In this document: in pieces, positions 9,542-18,554 of the stretch
Layout: each line of letters begins with the position of its first letter
Numbering within the stretch: the stretch's first letter is position 1
Source: CAZWSE01 sp964636575
GTDB lineage: Bacteria; Pseudomonadota; Alphaproteobacteria; Rhodobacterales; Rhodobacteraceae
Direction: 5' to 3'
DNA length: 47,712 nucleotides
Assembly (NCBI GenBank): GCA_964636575.1
Contig: CAZWSE010000010.1
Span: 1 to 47,712, forward strand
The notes under the pieces: model-generated
What the model saw: only the letters and a program-made list of their open reading frames with translations
The model's database searches: none
What the model was told of the DNA's origin: nothing
Position numbers and translations under genes: made by a program

Positions 9542-10927
9542 ATGACCGAAGACAGCATCGCTGCAATCGTTTCCAAGTCACGCGTAGCACAGGCAAAGTA
9601 TGAAACCGAAGGGTCGCAGGCCCGCTATGATCGTGCTGCACAGGCCGTGGCTTGGGCGATCATGGAACCCGCGCGCAACCGTGCCTTGGCAGAGCTTGCG
9701 GTTGAGACCACGGGCCTGGGAAATGTGCCTGATAAGATCACCAAGAACCACCGCAAGACACTGGGGGTGATGCGTGACATCAAGGGGGCTGTAACCTTTG
9801 GCGTGATCTCGGATGACGCAAGCACTGGTATCACTGAAATCGCGCGCGCTAAGGGGGTTGTCGGGGCCATAGTCCCATCGACCAATCCGGCCGCGACCCC
9901 TGCCAACAATATCATCAATGCGCTGAAATGCGGTAACTCGATTATCGTAGCTCCATCGCCCAAAGGCATTGCTTGTGCAGAAGTGTTGATCGACTACATT
10001 CATGCCGAGTTTGCCAAGATCGGAGAAGACCCTGATCTGGTGCAGATGATCCCGGCTCCTGGCTCAAAGGAAAAGACCCAAGCGCTGATGGAAGCCTGCG
10101 ATATGATCGTCGCCACTGGCAGCCAGAACAACGTCCATCGCGCGCAGACCGCTGGTACGCCTGCGGTTGCGGTAGGCGCGGGCAATGTCACCGTCATCGT
10201 GGATGAGACTGCCGACCTGAACGACGCCGCCGAGAAAATTCGCGCTTCCAAGTGCTTTGACAATGCCACCTCTTGTTCGTCTGAAAACGCGGCTGTGGTC
10301 GTCGATGCCGTCTACGATGATTTCGTTGCGGCTATGGCTGCGGCAGGCGGCGCGCTGATCGAGGATGAGGCGGGTATCGTCGCCAAGCTTTGGCCTGACG
10401 GGCATCTAAACCGGTCTGTGATAGCGCAAGACGCGGATAAGATGATCGCGGCACTTGATATCGATGTGCCCGAAGGCACGGAATACATCGCCGTCCCGAC
10501 CGCTGGCATTGGCCCCGACCATCCGCTGTCGGGTGAAAAGCTAAGCCGCGTTCTGGCGCTTTATCGTGCATCCGATTTTGACACGGCGGTGCAAGTGACC
10601 CGTAGCATCCAGCTGTATCAGGGTGCGGGCCATTCCGTGGGCGTGCACACGAAAACTCCGGATCGCCCCAAGATGCTGGCAAATGCCATCCCGACCAGCC
10701 GTGTGATTGTCAATCAGGCGCATACCTTTGCGACAGGTGGCTCGTTCAACAATGGCATGCCGTTTTCACTGTCGATGGGCTGCGGCACTTGGGGTGGCAA
10801 TTCGACCAATGACAACGTGAACTACCGCAACTTTCTGCAATCAACCAAAATCATTCGTGAGATACCGGCAGTTGAGCCGACAGTGGACGAGATCTTTAGC
10901 GGTTACTGGGCCGAGGCTGGCAAATGA
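9542..10927 (+). CDS. CoA-acylating aldehyde dehydrogenase, probable sulfoacetaldehyde dehydrogenase (SauS-like)
   Basis: A 461-residue member of the acylating branch of the aldehyde dehydrogenase superfamily, which interconverts an acyl-CoA and an aldehyde with NAD(P)H. Visible: the cofactor-binding segment GAIVPSTNPAATPANN, the glycine-rich ATGSQNNVHRA, and the catalytic cysteine C245 in NATSCSSEN. The TSCSSEN environment fits the SauS (sulfoacetaldehyde dehydrogenase, acylating) group better than EutE/PduP, whose cysteine context differs. Together with the next gene, a CoA ligase overlapping by 4 bases, this suggests acid to acyl-CoA to aldehyde, as in sulfoacetate breakdown by Cupriavidus sauST. 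No Xsc, which would desulfonate the aldehyde, is in the window. Alternatives are malonate- or succinate-semialdehyde, or oxalyl-CoA reduction to glyoxylate. Confidence 0.75.
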   Translation: MTEDSIAAIVSKSRVAQAKYETEGSQARYDRAAQAVAWAIMEPARNRALAELAVETTGLGNVPDKITKNHRKTLGVMRDIKGAVTFGVISDDASTGITEIARAKGVVGAIVPSTNPAATPANNIINALKCGNSIIVAPSPKGIACAEVLIDYIHAEFAKIGEDPDLVQMIPAPGSKEKTQALMEACDMIVATGSQNNVHRAQTAGTPAVAVGAGNVTVIVDETADLNDAAEKIRASKCFDNATSCSSENAAVVVDAVYDDFVAAMAAAGGALIEDEAGIVAKLWPDGHLNRSVIAQDADKMIAALDIDVPEGTEYIAVPTAGIGPDHPLSGEKLSRVLALYRASDFDTAVQVTRSIQLYQGAGHSVGVHTKTPDRPKMLANAIPTSRVIVNQAHTFATGGSFNNGMPFSLSMGCGTWGGNSTNDNVNYRNFLQSTKIIREIPAVEPTVDEIFSGYWAEAGK

Positions 10928-12414
10928 GGCTTAGCCGAACGCAACCGCCCAAGGGCACCGTCCGCGACTGGCTTGATGCCCGCGCGAAGGCGGGTGGCAT
11001 TGCCATGACTTTCCCCGACACCGGCGAAGAGCTGAGCTGGGTTGATCTGCGCGATCATGCGGCCACTGTTGCCGCAGATTTGACGGCTCGCGGCATTGCC
11101 AAAGGCACAAGCGTCGCTGTGGTGCACCCAAATGGTCTGGACGGGGCCAAGGCCCTTTATGCGGCACTCTATGGTGGCTTTCGGGTGACCATGATCAATC
11201 TGGCCGCTGGCCCTGATGCTATTCACTATGCATTGGAACATTCCGAGGCTCCCGTTGCGTTTGTTCATCCCGATCAGATTGAGATGTTTCAAGCGGTGTG
11301 CCCTGAAGGGCTGAAAGTCTACACACCGCAAGACCAGACAGCCCCATTGCATGATCTGAGCGCCGACGACGATGCCTTGCTTATGTATACCTCTGGCACA
11401 ACCGGGCGACCCAAGGGCGTCGTGCACACACATTCCAGTTTACTGGCCGGCGGTTGGACCGTGGCGGTCGCCCAAGAACTGACACCGCAAGACCGCGGGT
11501 TCGGGGTTCTACCGTTTTACCATATCAACGGGCTTTGCGTGACGGTGATGGGCAGTCTGGTATCTGGTGGTTCGCTGGCGATGGTGCCGCGCTTTTCGGC
11601 CAGTAAGTTTTGGGAATGGGTCGATAAAGGCGGCGTCACTTGGTTCTCTGTCGTGCCAACAATCATCAGCCATTTGCTACACGGTAAAGCCGAACCATCA
11701 GAGGCGTCAAAGGCACGTTTGCGGTTCGCGCGCTCGGCCTCTTCTGCGCTGGCAATAGAAACTCAACGCGCGTTTCAGGACCGCTTTGGATTGGCGGTTG
11801 TTGAATCTTTGGGTCTGACCGAGACGGCGGCGCAATGTCTTGTGAACCCACTTGATCCAGTTCTGCATAAAATCGGGTCTGCCGGTAAGGGCATCTGCAA
11901 CGAAGGGCGGATCGCGGATGATCAAGGCGTCGAATGCAAGCGCGGGATTGAGGGCGAAATTCAAATTCGCGGCCCGAATGTTATGAAAGAATATCTGCGG
12001 AACCCCGACGCGACGGCGGCCACGTTTCATGGCGACTGGCTGCGAACGGGTGATCTGGGCCGGATGGACGAAGATGGTTACGTCTTCGTGACGGGCCGTC
12101 TGAAGGAACTGATCATCAAAGGCGGCGAGAATATAGCCCCGCGTGAGATCGACGAAGCCTTGTATGAGCACGCGGATGTTGTCGAAGCTGCAGCCTTTGC
12201 CAAGCCTTGCCCGCAGTATGGCGAACGGGTTGAGGCTGCTGTGCGGTTAACCGAAACCTCAAAGGCCACAGCTGGTGAATTGCGCGCGCTCTGCGAAGCA
12301 CGGGTTGGTACGTTCAAGGCACCCGAAGTGGTGCATATTCTACCCGAGCTACCCAAAGGACCTTCCGGCAAAATCCAGCGGTTGAAGCTGAACGATTTGC
12401 TGAACGAAGCCTAG
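10924..12414 (+). CDS. AMP-forming acyl-CoA ligase, possible sulfoacetate-CoA ligase (SauT-like)
   Basis: A 496-residue ANL-superfamily adenylating enzyme that activates a carboxylic acid with ATP and CoA. Motifs in order: phosphate loop YTSGTTGRPKG, the ESLGLTET core motif, WLRTGDLGRMDEDGYV hinge region, GRLKELIIKGGENI, and the C-terminal lysine region PKGPSGKIQR. Its start overlaps the dehydrogenase stop (ATGA), so the two enzymes are made together and probably act in sequence. The substrate is likely a small, strongly acidic acid taken up by the adjacent TTT carrier. Sulfoacetate is my first guess; oxalate and malonate are the alternatives within this ligase group. The 3' end overlaps the convergent exporter gene by 4 bases. 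Confidence 0.78.
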   Translation: MRLSRTQPPKGTVRDWLDARAKAGGIAMTFPDTGEELSWVDLRDHAATVAADLTARGIAKGTSVAVVHPNGLDGAKALYAALYGGFRVTMINLAAGPDAIHYALEHSEAPVAFVHPDQIEMFQAVCPEGLKVYTPQDQTAPLHDLSADDDALLMYTSGTTGRPKGVVHTHSSLLAGGWTVAVAQELTPQDRGFGVLPFYHINGLCVTVMGSLVSGGSLAMVPRFSASKFWEWVDKGGVTWFSVVPTIISHLLHGKAEPSEASKARLRFARSASSALAIETQRAFQDRFGLAVVESLGLTETAAQCLVNPLDPVLHKIGSAGKGICNEGRIADDQGVECKRGIEGEIQIRGPNVMKEYLRNPDATAATFHGDWLRTGDLGRMDEDGYVFVTGRLKELIIKGGENIAPREIDEALYEHADVVEAAAFAKPCPQYGERVEAAVRLTETSKATAGELRALCEARVGTFKAPEVVHILPELPKGPSGKIQRLKLNDLLNEA

Positions 12415-13175
12415 CTTAATCCGTTGGCGATCAGCCGCAGACCCATCAGCAAAAATGCAATCAGCACGGCCTTGCGAAACAATTCTTGGCTGACCCGATC
12501 GCGCAGCAATTCACCAATTCTAAATCCGACCAAGACGACGCACAGAGCGAGTGCGGATTTCAGCAAGACCGGAACCGTCAGGATGCCTGCCACGACCTGA
12601 CCTGCCCCGAGCGGCAGCACGCCTGCGAGAAACAAGAACCCCGTCGCGCCGATGAACTTTTCTTTGGAGACGTCGCGCGCGACCAGATACATTGCCACCG
12701 TCGGAGACCAAATCGAGCTGATCCCGCCAAGCGTTCCCGACAACACCCCGAAGCCTAAGTGCCAGCCGCGCCCCGGTCCGATCTTGAGTTTGATGCCGAG
12801 CAGCAGGTTGAGCGAAAACAGAACCATCGCGATGCCAATGGCAACGGTCAGAAGCGCTGTGGGATAGTCTGCGATGAACATCGACGTCACAAAGATGCAG
12901 ACCATAATAGCGAGCGCAAAAATCCAGTATTCCCGCGCGATGTCCCACTTGTTTGGTGCGTGCGCAAACTGCAGTGAGTTGGTCGCAAGGATCGATAACC
13001 ACAGCAGCGGGATCGCTTCTGTCGGGGGCATGACAAGCGTCAGAAATGCCATTGAGGCGGCGGGCAATCCGATGCCGAGAAACCCCTTAACGATCGCCGC
13101 GAACAGGAAGATCACCGCCAGAATTGCGGCTTGCGCCGGATCGAAGTTTTGCAAAAGATTGCTGATCGCGTCCAT
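12411..13175 (-). CDS. TSUP-family (TauE/SafE) anion exporter 1
   Basis: A 254-residue membrane protein with about seven to eight helices and the two-fold repeat of the sulfite exporter TauE/SafE family: FLFAAIVKGFLGIGLPAASM near residue 23 and GVLSGTLGGISSIWSPTVAM near residue 147. TSUP proteins move sulfite, sulfonates or small organic acids out of the cell, and are regular companions of desulfonation enzymes. Its ATG shares one base with the stop of the upstream FAD/Fe-S dehydrogenase (TAATG), so the two form a tight operon. It runs convergent to the CoA ligase gene with a 4-base overlap. Confidence 0.85.
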   Translation of the reverse strand: MDAISNLLQNFDPAQAAILAVIFLFAAIVKGFLGIGLPAASMAFLTLVMPPTEAIPLLWLSILATNSLQFAHAPNKWDIAREYWIFALAIMVCIFVTSMFIADYPTALLTVAIGIAMVLFSLNLLLGIKLKIGPGRGWHLGFGVLSGTLGGISSIWSPTVAMYLVARDVSKEKFIGATGFLFLAGVLPLGAGQVVAGILTVPVLLKSALALCVVLVGFRIGELLRDRVSQELFRKAVLIAFLLMGLRLIANGLS

Positions 13176-15973
13176 TATTGCGTCATCGCCTGATCGAGTA
13201 TTACCGCGAGACTGACCGCCTCACGTGATGCCACATCCTTGATCTGACAGCGGCAGGAAAACCCGTCTGCTACGATCAAGGTGTTTGCGGGGGCTGCACG
13301 GACGGCGGGTGCCAAAGACAGCTCCGCCATTTGCCGCGATACCTCTTCTGTTTCGGCCTGATAACCGAACGGGCCCGCCATGCCGCAGCAAGAGCTGTCA
13401 ATCATCTGGGCATCTGCGCCGTCTATCGCATTGAGCACATCGACCGTCGCCTGCGCCACTCCCATTGCCTTTTGATGGCAGTGCCCGTGCACTAGCACTT
13501 TTGTGTCTTGCAGCTGCAACCTTTCGGGTGGGTTCTGGGCCATGTATTCGGCAAAGGTTAGAATCTGTGCGCCCATTTCAGCCGTCCAATCAGGGATCAG
13601 GTTCACGGCCTCATCACGAAACATCAGTGTGCAGGAAGGCTCTAACCCGACGATGGTTTTACCGGCCTCAAGGGCTGTGCGAAACGCGTCAATGGTGCGA
13701 GTCAGCTCAGCCTTTGCTTTGTCAGTCAGTCCAGCTGACAGGTAGGTGCGCCCACAACAAAGCGCGCGCCCTTTTGCAGACAAGACACCGACACTGCGGC
13801 CTGATCGCTCAATGACCCGTCGCGCTGCATGCAGCGTTTCGGGGTCAAAGTGACAGTTGAAGGTATCGGCGAACAGCAAGACGTCGCCATCTACGTCACC
13901 CTTGAACGGCCTGTGAAATTTGGGCAAGTCACGGGTCTTGGCGAAGCCTGCCAATCCTGCAAAGGGGCGTGCGGCATTCGCAATGGGGCCCAGTTTGGCC
14001 GCAACGGGCGCCAAGCGCGGCAAGGATGCAATTACGCGGTCGCGGAGTTTCAACCCTTTTTTGGCAACACGTGCCGCTTGGACTTCAGTTTTCATCTTGG
14101 CCATATCGATGGACATCGGGCACTCGCTTTTACAGGCCTTGCAGCTAACACACAGTTCCATCGCGTCGGCCATTTCGTCAGACGCAAAAGCATCATCCCC
14201 CAGCTGCCCCGTCAGTGCCAATCGCACCACATTGGCACGCCCGCGGGTCAGGTCTTTTTCAAGTCCCGTTACACGGAACGACGGGCACATAACCCCGCCT
14301 TGGCTTTTGCGACACGCGCCGTTGTTGTTGCACATCTCGGCCGCGCCGCTTAGCCCACCGGGCCAGTCCGCCCAGTCAAAAACAGTCGCAGGCGTTTGCG
14401 GATCATAGCTGTCGGGCCACCGCATGAGGCTGCGATCATCAAACTTGGGGGCGCGGATGATCTTGCCGGGGTTCAACACACCTTCGGGGTCGAACCGATC
14501 CTTGATCTGCTCAAACGTGCGCACCATGCGTGTACCGTACATGCGCTCATGAAATTCCGAACGCACAATCCCGTCGCCATGTTCCCCCGAATGAGAGCCC
14601 TTGAATGCTGCGACCAGATCAAAGGCTTCTTCTGCAATCGCCCGCATCTGGCGCAACCCAAGGTCTTGGCGCAAGTTCAAGACGGGTCTGACATGCAACA
14701 ACCCGACCGACGCATGTGCGTACCATGTACCGTCTGTTCCATGTTTGCGAAACACATCTGTCAAGCGGCTGGTGAAGTCGGCGAGATGTTCCAGCGGTAC
14801 GGCGCAGTCTTCGACAAAGGACACTGGTTTGCCCTCGGTCCGCATGGACATCATGATGTTCAGCCCTTGAGTGCGCACGCCCCAGATGCGCGCTTGAAAG
14901 GCGGGGTCTTCGGCCTCAACCACACCGCCGTCCTGCTTGCCTGGATCGTCCCAGCGAAAGCCAAGATCAGCCATCAGATCACCGAGCGCAGTCAAGCGGC
15001 GGCGGTTTTCAGCGGGCGTTTCCGCAAATTCAACCAGCAATATCGCTTGTGGATCACCCTTCACAAAACTGTCGACAATGGGCCGGAACTGCGCGATATC
15101 GCGGCCAAGGCGGATCATGTTGTGATCGACCAGTTCAACAGCCACGGGGCTAAGTTTGACGATGTGTTGCGCCGCATCCATCGCAGCGTGGAAGGTCGGG
15201 AAATGACACACGCCCAGTGTCTTGGTTGTCAGGATCGGGGACAGTTTTAGATCAATCGACTTGGTAACGGCCAGCGTGCCTTCAGACCCGACCAAGAGCT
15301 GCGCCATGTCCGGCGCGGTGCCGAGCATAGCATCGATGTTATAGCCGCCAACGCGGCGTTGCACGGCGGGGAAACGGGCTTTGATTTCGCTTTGTTCCCG
15401 TTCGGCCAAGGCCCGCATATCAGCATCAAGCGACAGGTCAGACTGTGCCTCGCCAAACCTGCGGGTTTCGCCAGTGACAAGCATTGCCTCTAGCCCCGAG
15501 ACATTGTCTTGCATCTTGCCATAGCGAATGGACCGCGACCCGCAGGAATTGTTTGCAGCCATCCCCCCCAATGTTGCGCGCGACGATGTGGAAACATCTA
15601 CAGGATACCACCACCCATCGGCCTTTAGCTGACGGTTCAGATCATCCAGCACTAATCCGGGTTGGACTTGGACGCGACCTGCCTCCGGGTCATAGCTGTT
15701 CACCTTGTTCAGGTGCTTGGTGAAATCGACAACCAGCGCGTCATTCACCGTTTGTCCGGATTGCGACGTGCCGCCACCGCGAGGCAACAGGGATATGCCT
15801 TCAGCCTTGGCAAAATCCAATGCGGCCTCAACATCATCCCAAGTTTTCGGCACCATTACCGCGCGTGGCATAATTTGGTAGATCGACGCATCAGTTGCAT
15901 AGCGTCCGCGATCAAAGTTGGCGTCCAGAACCGCGCCTTCAACCTGACTTTGTAATCTGCTGTAGTCTGTCAT
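13175..15973 (-). CDS. FAD-linked 2-hydroxyacid dehydrogenase fused to Fe-S/CCG domains (GlcD-GlcF/YdiJ type)
   Basis: A 932-residue fusion. The N-terminal half is a FAD-binding type 4 (GlcD-like) oxidase with the flavin loop PRGGGTSQSGQ near residue 60. The C-terminal half is GlcF-like: cysteine motifs CNNNGACRKSQGGVMCPS and CVSCKACKSECP (C608, C611, C614, C618) for iron-sulfur clusters, and CCG-type motifs ending in SCCGMAGPFGY. Such enzymes oxidise D-2-hydroxy acids (lactate, glycolate, 2-hydroxyglutarate) and pass electrons to the respiratory chain. I start at MTDYSRLQSQ (15973); a longer frame from 16027 would run through the divergent promoter. Placed opposite a glyoxylate-type aminotransferase, it may make the 2-oxo acid that enzyme uses. 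Glycolate and 3-sulfolactate are candidate substrates. Confidence 0.85.
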   Translation of the reverse strand: MTDYSRLQSQVEGAVLDANFDRGRYATDASIYQIMPRAVMVPKTWDDVEAALDFAKAEGISLLPRGGGTSQSGQTVNDALVVDFTKHLNKVNSYDPEAGRVQVQPGLVLDDLNRQLKADGWWYPVDVSTSSRATLGGMAANNSCGSRSIRYGKMQDNVSGLEAMLVTGETRRFGEAQSDLSLDADMRALAEREQSEIKARFPAVQRRVGGYNIDAMLGTAPDMAQLLVGSEGTLAVTKSIDLKLSPILTTKTLGVCHFPTFHAAMDAAQHIVKLSPVAVELVDHNMIRLGRDIAQFRPIVDSFVKGDPQAILLVEFAETPAENRRRLTALGDLMADLGFRWDDPGKQDGGVVEAEDPAFQARIWGVRTQGLNIMMSMRTEGKPVSFVEDCAVPLEHLADFTSRLTDVFRKHGTDGTWYAHASVGLLHVRPVLNLRQDLGLRQMRAIAEEAFDLVAAFKGSHSGEHGDGIVRSEFHERMYGTRMVRTFEQIKDRFDPEGVLNPGKIIRAPKFDDRSLMRWPDSYDPQTPATVFDWADWPGGLSGAAEMCNNNGACRKSQGGVMCPSFRVTGLEKDLTRGRANVVRLALTGQLGDDAFASDEMADAMELCVSCKACKSECPMSIDMAKMKTEVQAARVAKKGLKLRDRVIASLPRLAPVAAKLGPIANAARPFAGLAGFAKTRDLPKFHRPFKGDVDGDVLLFADTFNCHFDPETLHAARRVIERSGRSVGVLSAKGRALCCGRTYLSAGLTDKAKAELTRTIDAFRTALEAGKTIVGLEPSCTLMFRDEAVNLIPDWTAEMGAQILTFAEYMAQNPPERLQLQDTKVLVHGHCHQKAMGVAQATVDVLNAIDGADAQMIDSSCCGMAGPFGYQAETEEVSRQMAELSLAPAVRAAPANTLIVADGFSCRCQIKDVASREAVSLAVILDQAMTQ

Positions 15974-16045
15974 TTGATCTTGACCATCCCCTGTTCTCAC
16001 CCTCACCTTTGCAACATAAGAGCGCAACTATTTAGGGTGGAAAAC
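15974..16045. promoter_or_regulatory. Divergent promoter region between dehydrogenase and aminotransferase genes
   Basis: Only 72 bases separate the two divergent starts, so both promoters must lie here or inside the flanking genes. The region holds the aminotransferase ribosome-binding site AGGGTGG (16034-16040). No convincing -35/-10 pair or palindromic operator could be fixed by eye. Confidence 0.4.
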
Positions 16046-17212
16046 ATGCGATCAGGACGTCATTTTCTTCAAATTCCAGGGCCGACCAACACGCCGGATC
16101 GGATATTGCGGGCCATGCACCGTGCCGTGATGGATCACCGTGGGCCTGAGTTTGCGGAACTGGGGCGCAGTATCCTTGAAGACTTGAAGGCTGTTTTCAA
16201 AACCAAGAACCGCGTTGTCATCTACCCCGCGTCAGGCACAGGCGCGTGGGAAGCCGCATTGGTCAATGTGCTCGCACCTGGCGATCAGGTCTTGATGTAT
16301 GAAACCGGCCAGTTCGCCACCTTGTGGAAAAACATGGCCGCAAAGCTGGGGTTTGATCCTGTGTTTATGCAAGGCGACTGGCGCACGGGTGCCAACGCCG
16401 GCGCAATTGGGGCGCAGCTGTCTGCGGACAAAGGCCACAAAATCAAAGCGGTCTGCGTGGTGCACAATGATACAGCTTCGGGGGTGACGTCCGATGTTGC
16501 TGCGGTGCGCGCGGCCATGGATGCCGCCAATCATCCTGCGCTGCTTATGGTCGATACGATTTCTTCACTTGGGTCGATTGATTTTCGAACCGATGAATGG
16601 GGTGTCGACGTGGTTGTTGCAGGCTCGCAGAAAGGGTTGATGCTGCCGCCAGGGCTGTCGTTCAACGCGATTTCCGACAAGGCTTGGACCGCTTGCAATG
16701 CCGGTGGTGATCGGCGGTCTTATTGGGATTGGCGCGATATGGCTGGTCCGAACGAGCAAGGCTTTTTCCCTTACACCCCAGCGACAACTCTTTTGTACGG
16801 CCTGCGCGAAGCCTTGGATATGCTGGCGGAAGAAGGTTTGGAAAACGTCTTTGTCCGCCACGCACGCCATGCCAAAGCGACGCGCGTCGCGGTCGAGGCT
16901 TGGGGGCTTGAAATTCTGGCGACCAATGTTGACGAGCGGTCGAACAGCCTCACGGCTGTTTTGATGCCGAACGAGACAGGGGCCAACGCCCTGCGTGCCG
17001 AGATTTTGGACAGTTTTGATATGTCACTGGGCACCGGTTTGAACAAAGTCGAAGACCGCGTGTTCCGCATCGGGCATCTTGGCGACTTCAATGATCTGAT
17101 GTTGATGGGCACGCTGAGCGGCGTGGAAATGGGCCTGATCCGGGCCGACGTGGCGCATCAATCGGGCGGCGCACAGGCCGCGCTAGAGTATCTTGCCAAA
17201 CATGTTTCTTGA
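16046..17212 (+). CDS. Class V aminotransferase (serine/aspartate-glyoxylate type, SgaA/BhcA-like)
   Basis: A 388-residue PLP enzyme of fold type I. The N-terminus FLQIPGPTNTPDRILRAMHR and the segment PASGTGAWEAALVNVL are typical of the serine-glyoxylate / alanine-glyoxylate aminotransferase group. The PLP lysine is K196 in GSQKGLMLPPG. It would transfer an amino group from serine, aspartate or alanine to glyoxylate or a similar 2-oxo acid or aldehyde. The ATG at 16046 has AGGGTGG 5 bases upstream; longer frames to 15974 would cross the divergent promoter. It overlaps a second TSUP exporter gene at its 3' end. PhnW-like or sulfonate aminotransferases are related, so a sulfonated substrate is possible but not shown. 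Confidence 0.82.
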   Translation: MRSGRHFLQIPGPTNTPDRILRAMHRAVMDHRGPEFAELGRSILEDLKAVFKTKNRVVIYPASGTGAWEAALVNVLAPGDQVLMYETGQFATLWKNMAAKLGFDPVFMQGDWRTGANAGAIGAQLSADKGHKIKAVCVVHNDTASGVTSDVAAVRAAMDAANHPALLMVDTISSLGSIDFRTDEWGVDVVVAGSQKGLMLPPGLSFNAISDKAWTACNAGGDRRSYWDWRDMAGPNEQGFFPYTPATTLLYGLREALDMLAEEGLENVFVRHARHAKATRVAVEAWGLEILATNVDERSNSLTAVLMPNETGANALRAEILDSFDMSLGTGLNKVEDRVFRIGHLGDFNDLMLMGTLSGVEMGLIRADVAHQSGGAQAALEYLAKHVS

Positions 17213-17954
17213 CCTGACCGCTATAGAGGCGGCCGCAATCCTTGCCACCTATATGTTCGCGGCGACGGGAAAGGGAGTGACCGGTCTCGGGTTTTCGACA
17301 ACCTGTCTTCCTATTCTCGCGCTGTTTGTGGGGTTGAAGGACGCCATGCCCTTGGTGATCATCCCGTCGATCTGTTCGAACCTGATTGTCATGCGGCAGG
17401 TTGGCCATTTTAGGGAAACGGTCCGGCGGTTTTGGCCCATGCTTTTGGCGCTTTTGCCCGGTCTTGCCTTGGGGCTTTGGGCTTTATCGAGGATCGACAA
17501 CGTGCAGGCTGGGGCCGTCTTGGGGATCATGCTGATCTTGTGGTGCGGGTTTTCGATAGCCAAGCCTGATTTACGCTTGCCTGAACGATCGGAAAGCAAA
17601 CTGGCCCCGCTTTCGGGGTTCACAACTGGCATCGTCAACGGGATCACGGGTGCTCAGGTGATGCCTGTCGTCCCTTTTCTGATGGCGCTGCACTTAGGCC
17701 GGAATCTGTTTATCCAAGCGATCAATTGTTCGTTTACATTGTCGAGTTTGGTCATGGCGTTTGGTCTGGGGCAGCTTGGTTTGTTCTCACGCGACGATCT
17801 GTTGATTTCAGTCATTGGGGCTTGCTTTGTTTTCATCGGCCTAAAGTTCGGCACCGTCATTCGTCATAGGCTGTCTGAAAAGCTGTTTCGAAATGCGCTT
17901 ATGGCGATGTTGACCGTAATGGGGCTTAGCTTGGTTGCACCTGTCTTGTTCTGA
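17202..17954 (+). CDS. TSUP-family (TauE/SafE) anion exporter 2
   Basis: A 250-residue membrane protein of the sulfite exporter TauE/SafE family. The two repeats are seen at AATYMFAATGKGVTGLGFSTTCL-like residues near the N-terminus and in GFTTGIVNGITGAQVMPVVP in the middle. It differs clearly from exporter 1 and is not a recent duplicate. It overlaps the aminotransferase stop by 11 bases (ATG 17202) or 20 bases if TTG 17193 is used, so it is co-translated with that enzyme. Two TSUP genes in one cluster point to an acidic end product that must be disposed of. Confidence 0.83.
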   Translation: MFLDLTAIEAAAILATYMFAATGKGVTGLGFSTTCLPILALFVGLKDAMPLVIIPSICSNLIVMRQVGHFRETVRRFWPMLLALLPGLALGLWALSRIDNVQAGAVLGIMLILWCGFSIAKPDLRLPERSESKLAPLSGFTTGIVNGITGAQVMPVVPFLMALHLGRNLFIQAINCSFTLSSLVMAFGLGQLGLFSRDDLLISVIGACFVFIGLKFGTVIRHRLSEKLFRNALMAMLTVMGLSLVAPVLF

Positions 17955-18554
17955 GAACGATGTGAAAGACGGTTTGGAAATACTCAAAGCGAAGCGTCGA
18001 AGTAATCGAAAGCGCGGGTTCTATTGATCTTTTCCCCAACACTATGGAAGATCAGAGACCCTTCAGAACGAAACCCATCTTTGGCAACTTGTCAGCACGT
18101 AACCCGCGCAATCCAAGCTTTTTCATCTCAAGATGCACCCTTATGAAAATGCCAAAGTTATAGAGTATTGCCTGAATCAGAACTGCCGCAACTACGACTC
18201 TCATCGGTATTTCAGGTGCGTGGCGATGATGAACGCGGCATCCTCAAGGATGGGCGACGTAATCTGGCCACCCGTTGAAGTCGTGGCTTGTGCGGCACCT
18301 GCAAGATGGGCAAGACACATTCATCACCAAAGTAAGCCCAGCGAACTTTAGAACTGACGAGGCGGCATGAAAGCTCAGCTTTGAGGTGGATGGTGTGGCC
18401 AAAACAAACTTTGCCAAGACTGCGACCTTCCACTCAGTTCAAGTCGACACCTCGTTATGGCCGGCGAATTTGCCTCTCTCAGTGCTGGTCTTGTGTTTCT
18501 GGTTGCATGGTCGCACAATGCGTTTCGTGGAATTCACAAGAGGTCGCCAAAGCT
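17955..18554. other. Long intergenic region before the diheme peroxidase gene
   Basis: 600 bases with no gene I can support. Open frames at 18133-18351 (+) and 18212-18433 (-) have no ribosome-binding site and no recognisable domain. The frame of the next gene is open back to 18381, but the added residues are rich in Trp, Arg and Cys and precede a clear signal peptide. The base composition differs from the coding DNA around it, and it may be decayed sequence. AAGAGGT (18538-18544) is the ribosome-binding site for the following GTG start. Confidence 0.5.

Noticed and set aside
14396..15250. 284-codon open frame antisense to the FAD/Fe-S dehydrogenase
   Set aside because: Lies wholly inside a gene with clear FAD and Fe-S motifs; the antisense product matches no family.
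17955..18200. Possible transposase scrap on the minus strand (a short segment reading RVHLEMKKLGLRG)
   Set aside because: Faint resemblance to IS3-type OrfB only, interrupted by stops, no inverted repeats or catalytic residues; too weak to annotate.
18381..18554. Upstream extension of the diheme peroxidase frame
   Set aside because: Would bury the signal peptide 58 residues inside the protein; the added residues are atypical, and GTG 18555 has a usable ribosome-binding site.
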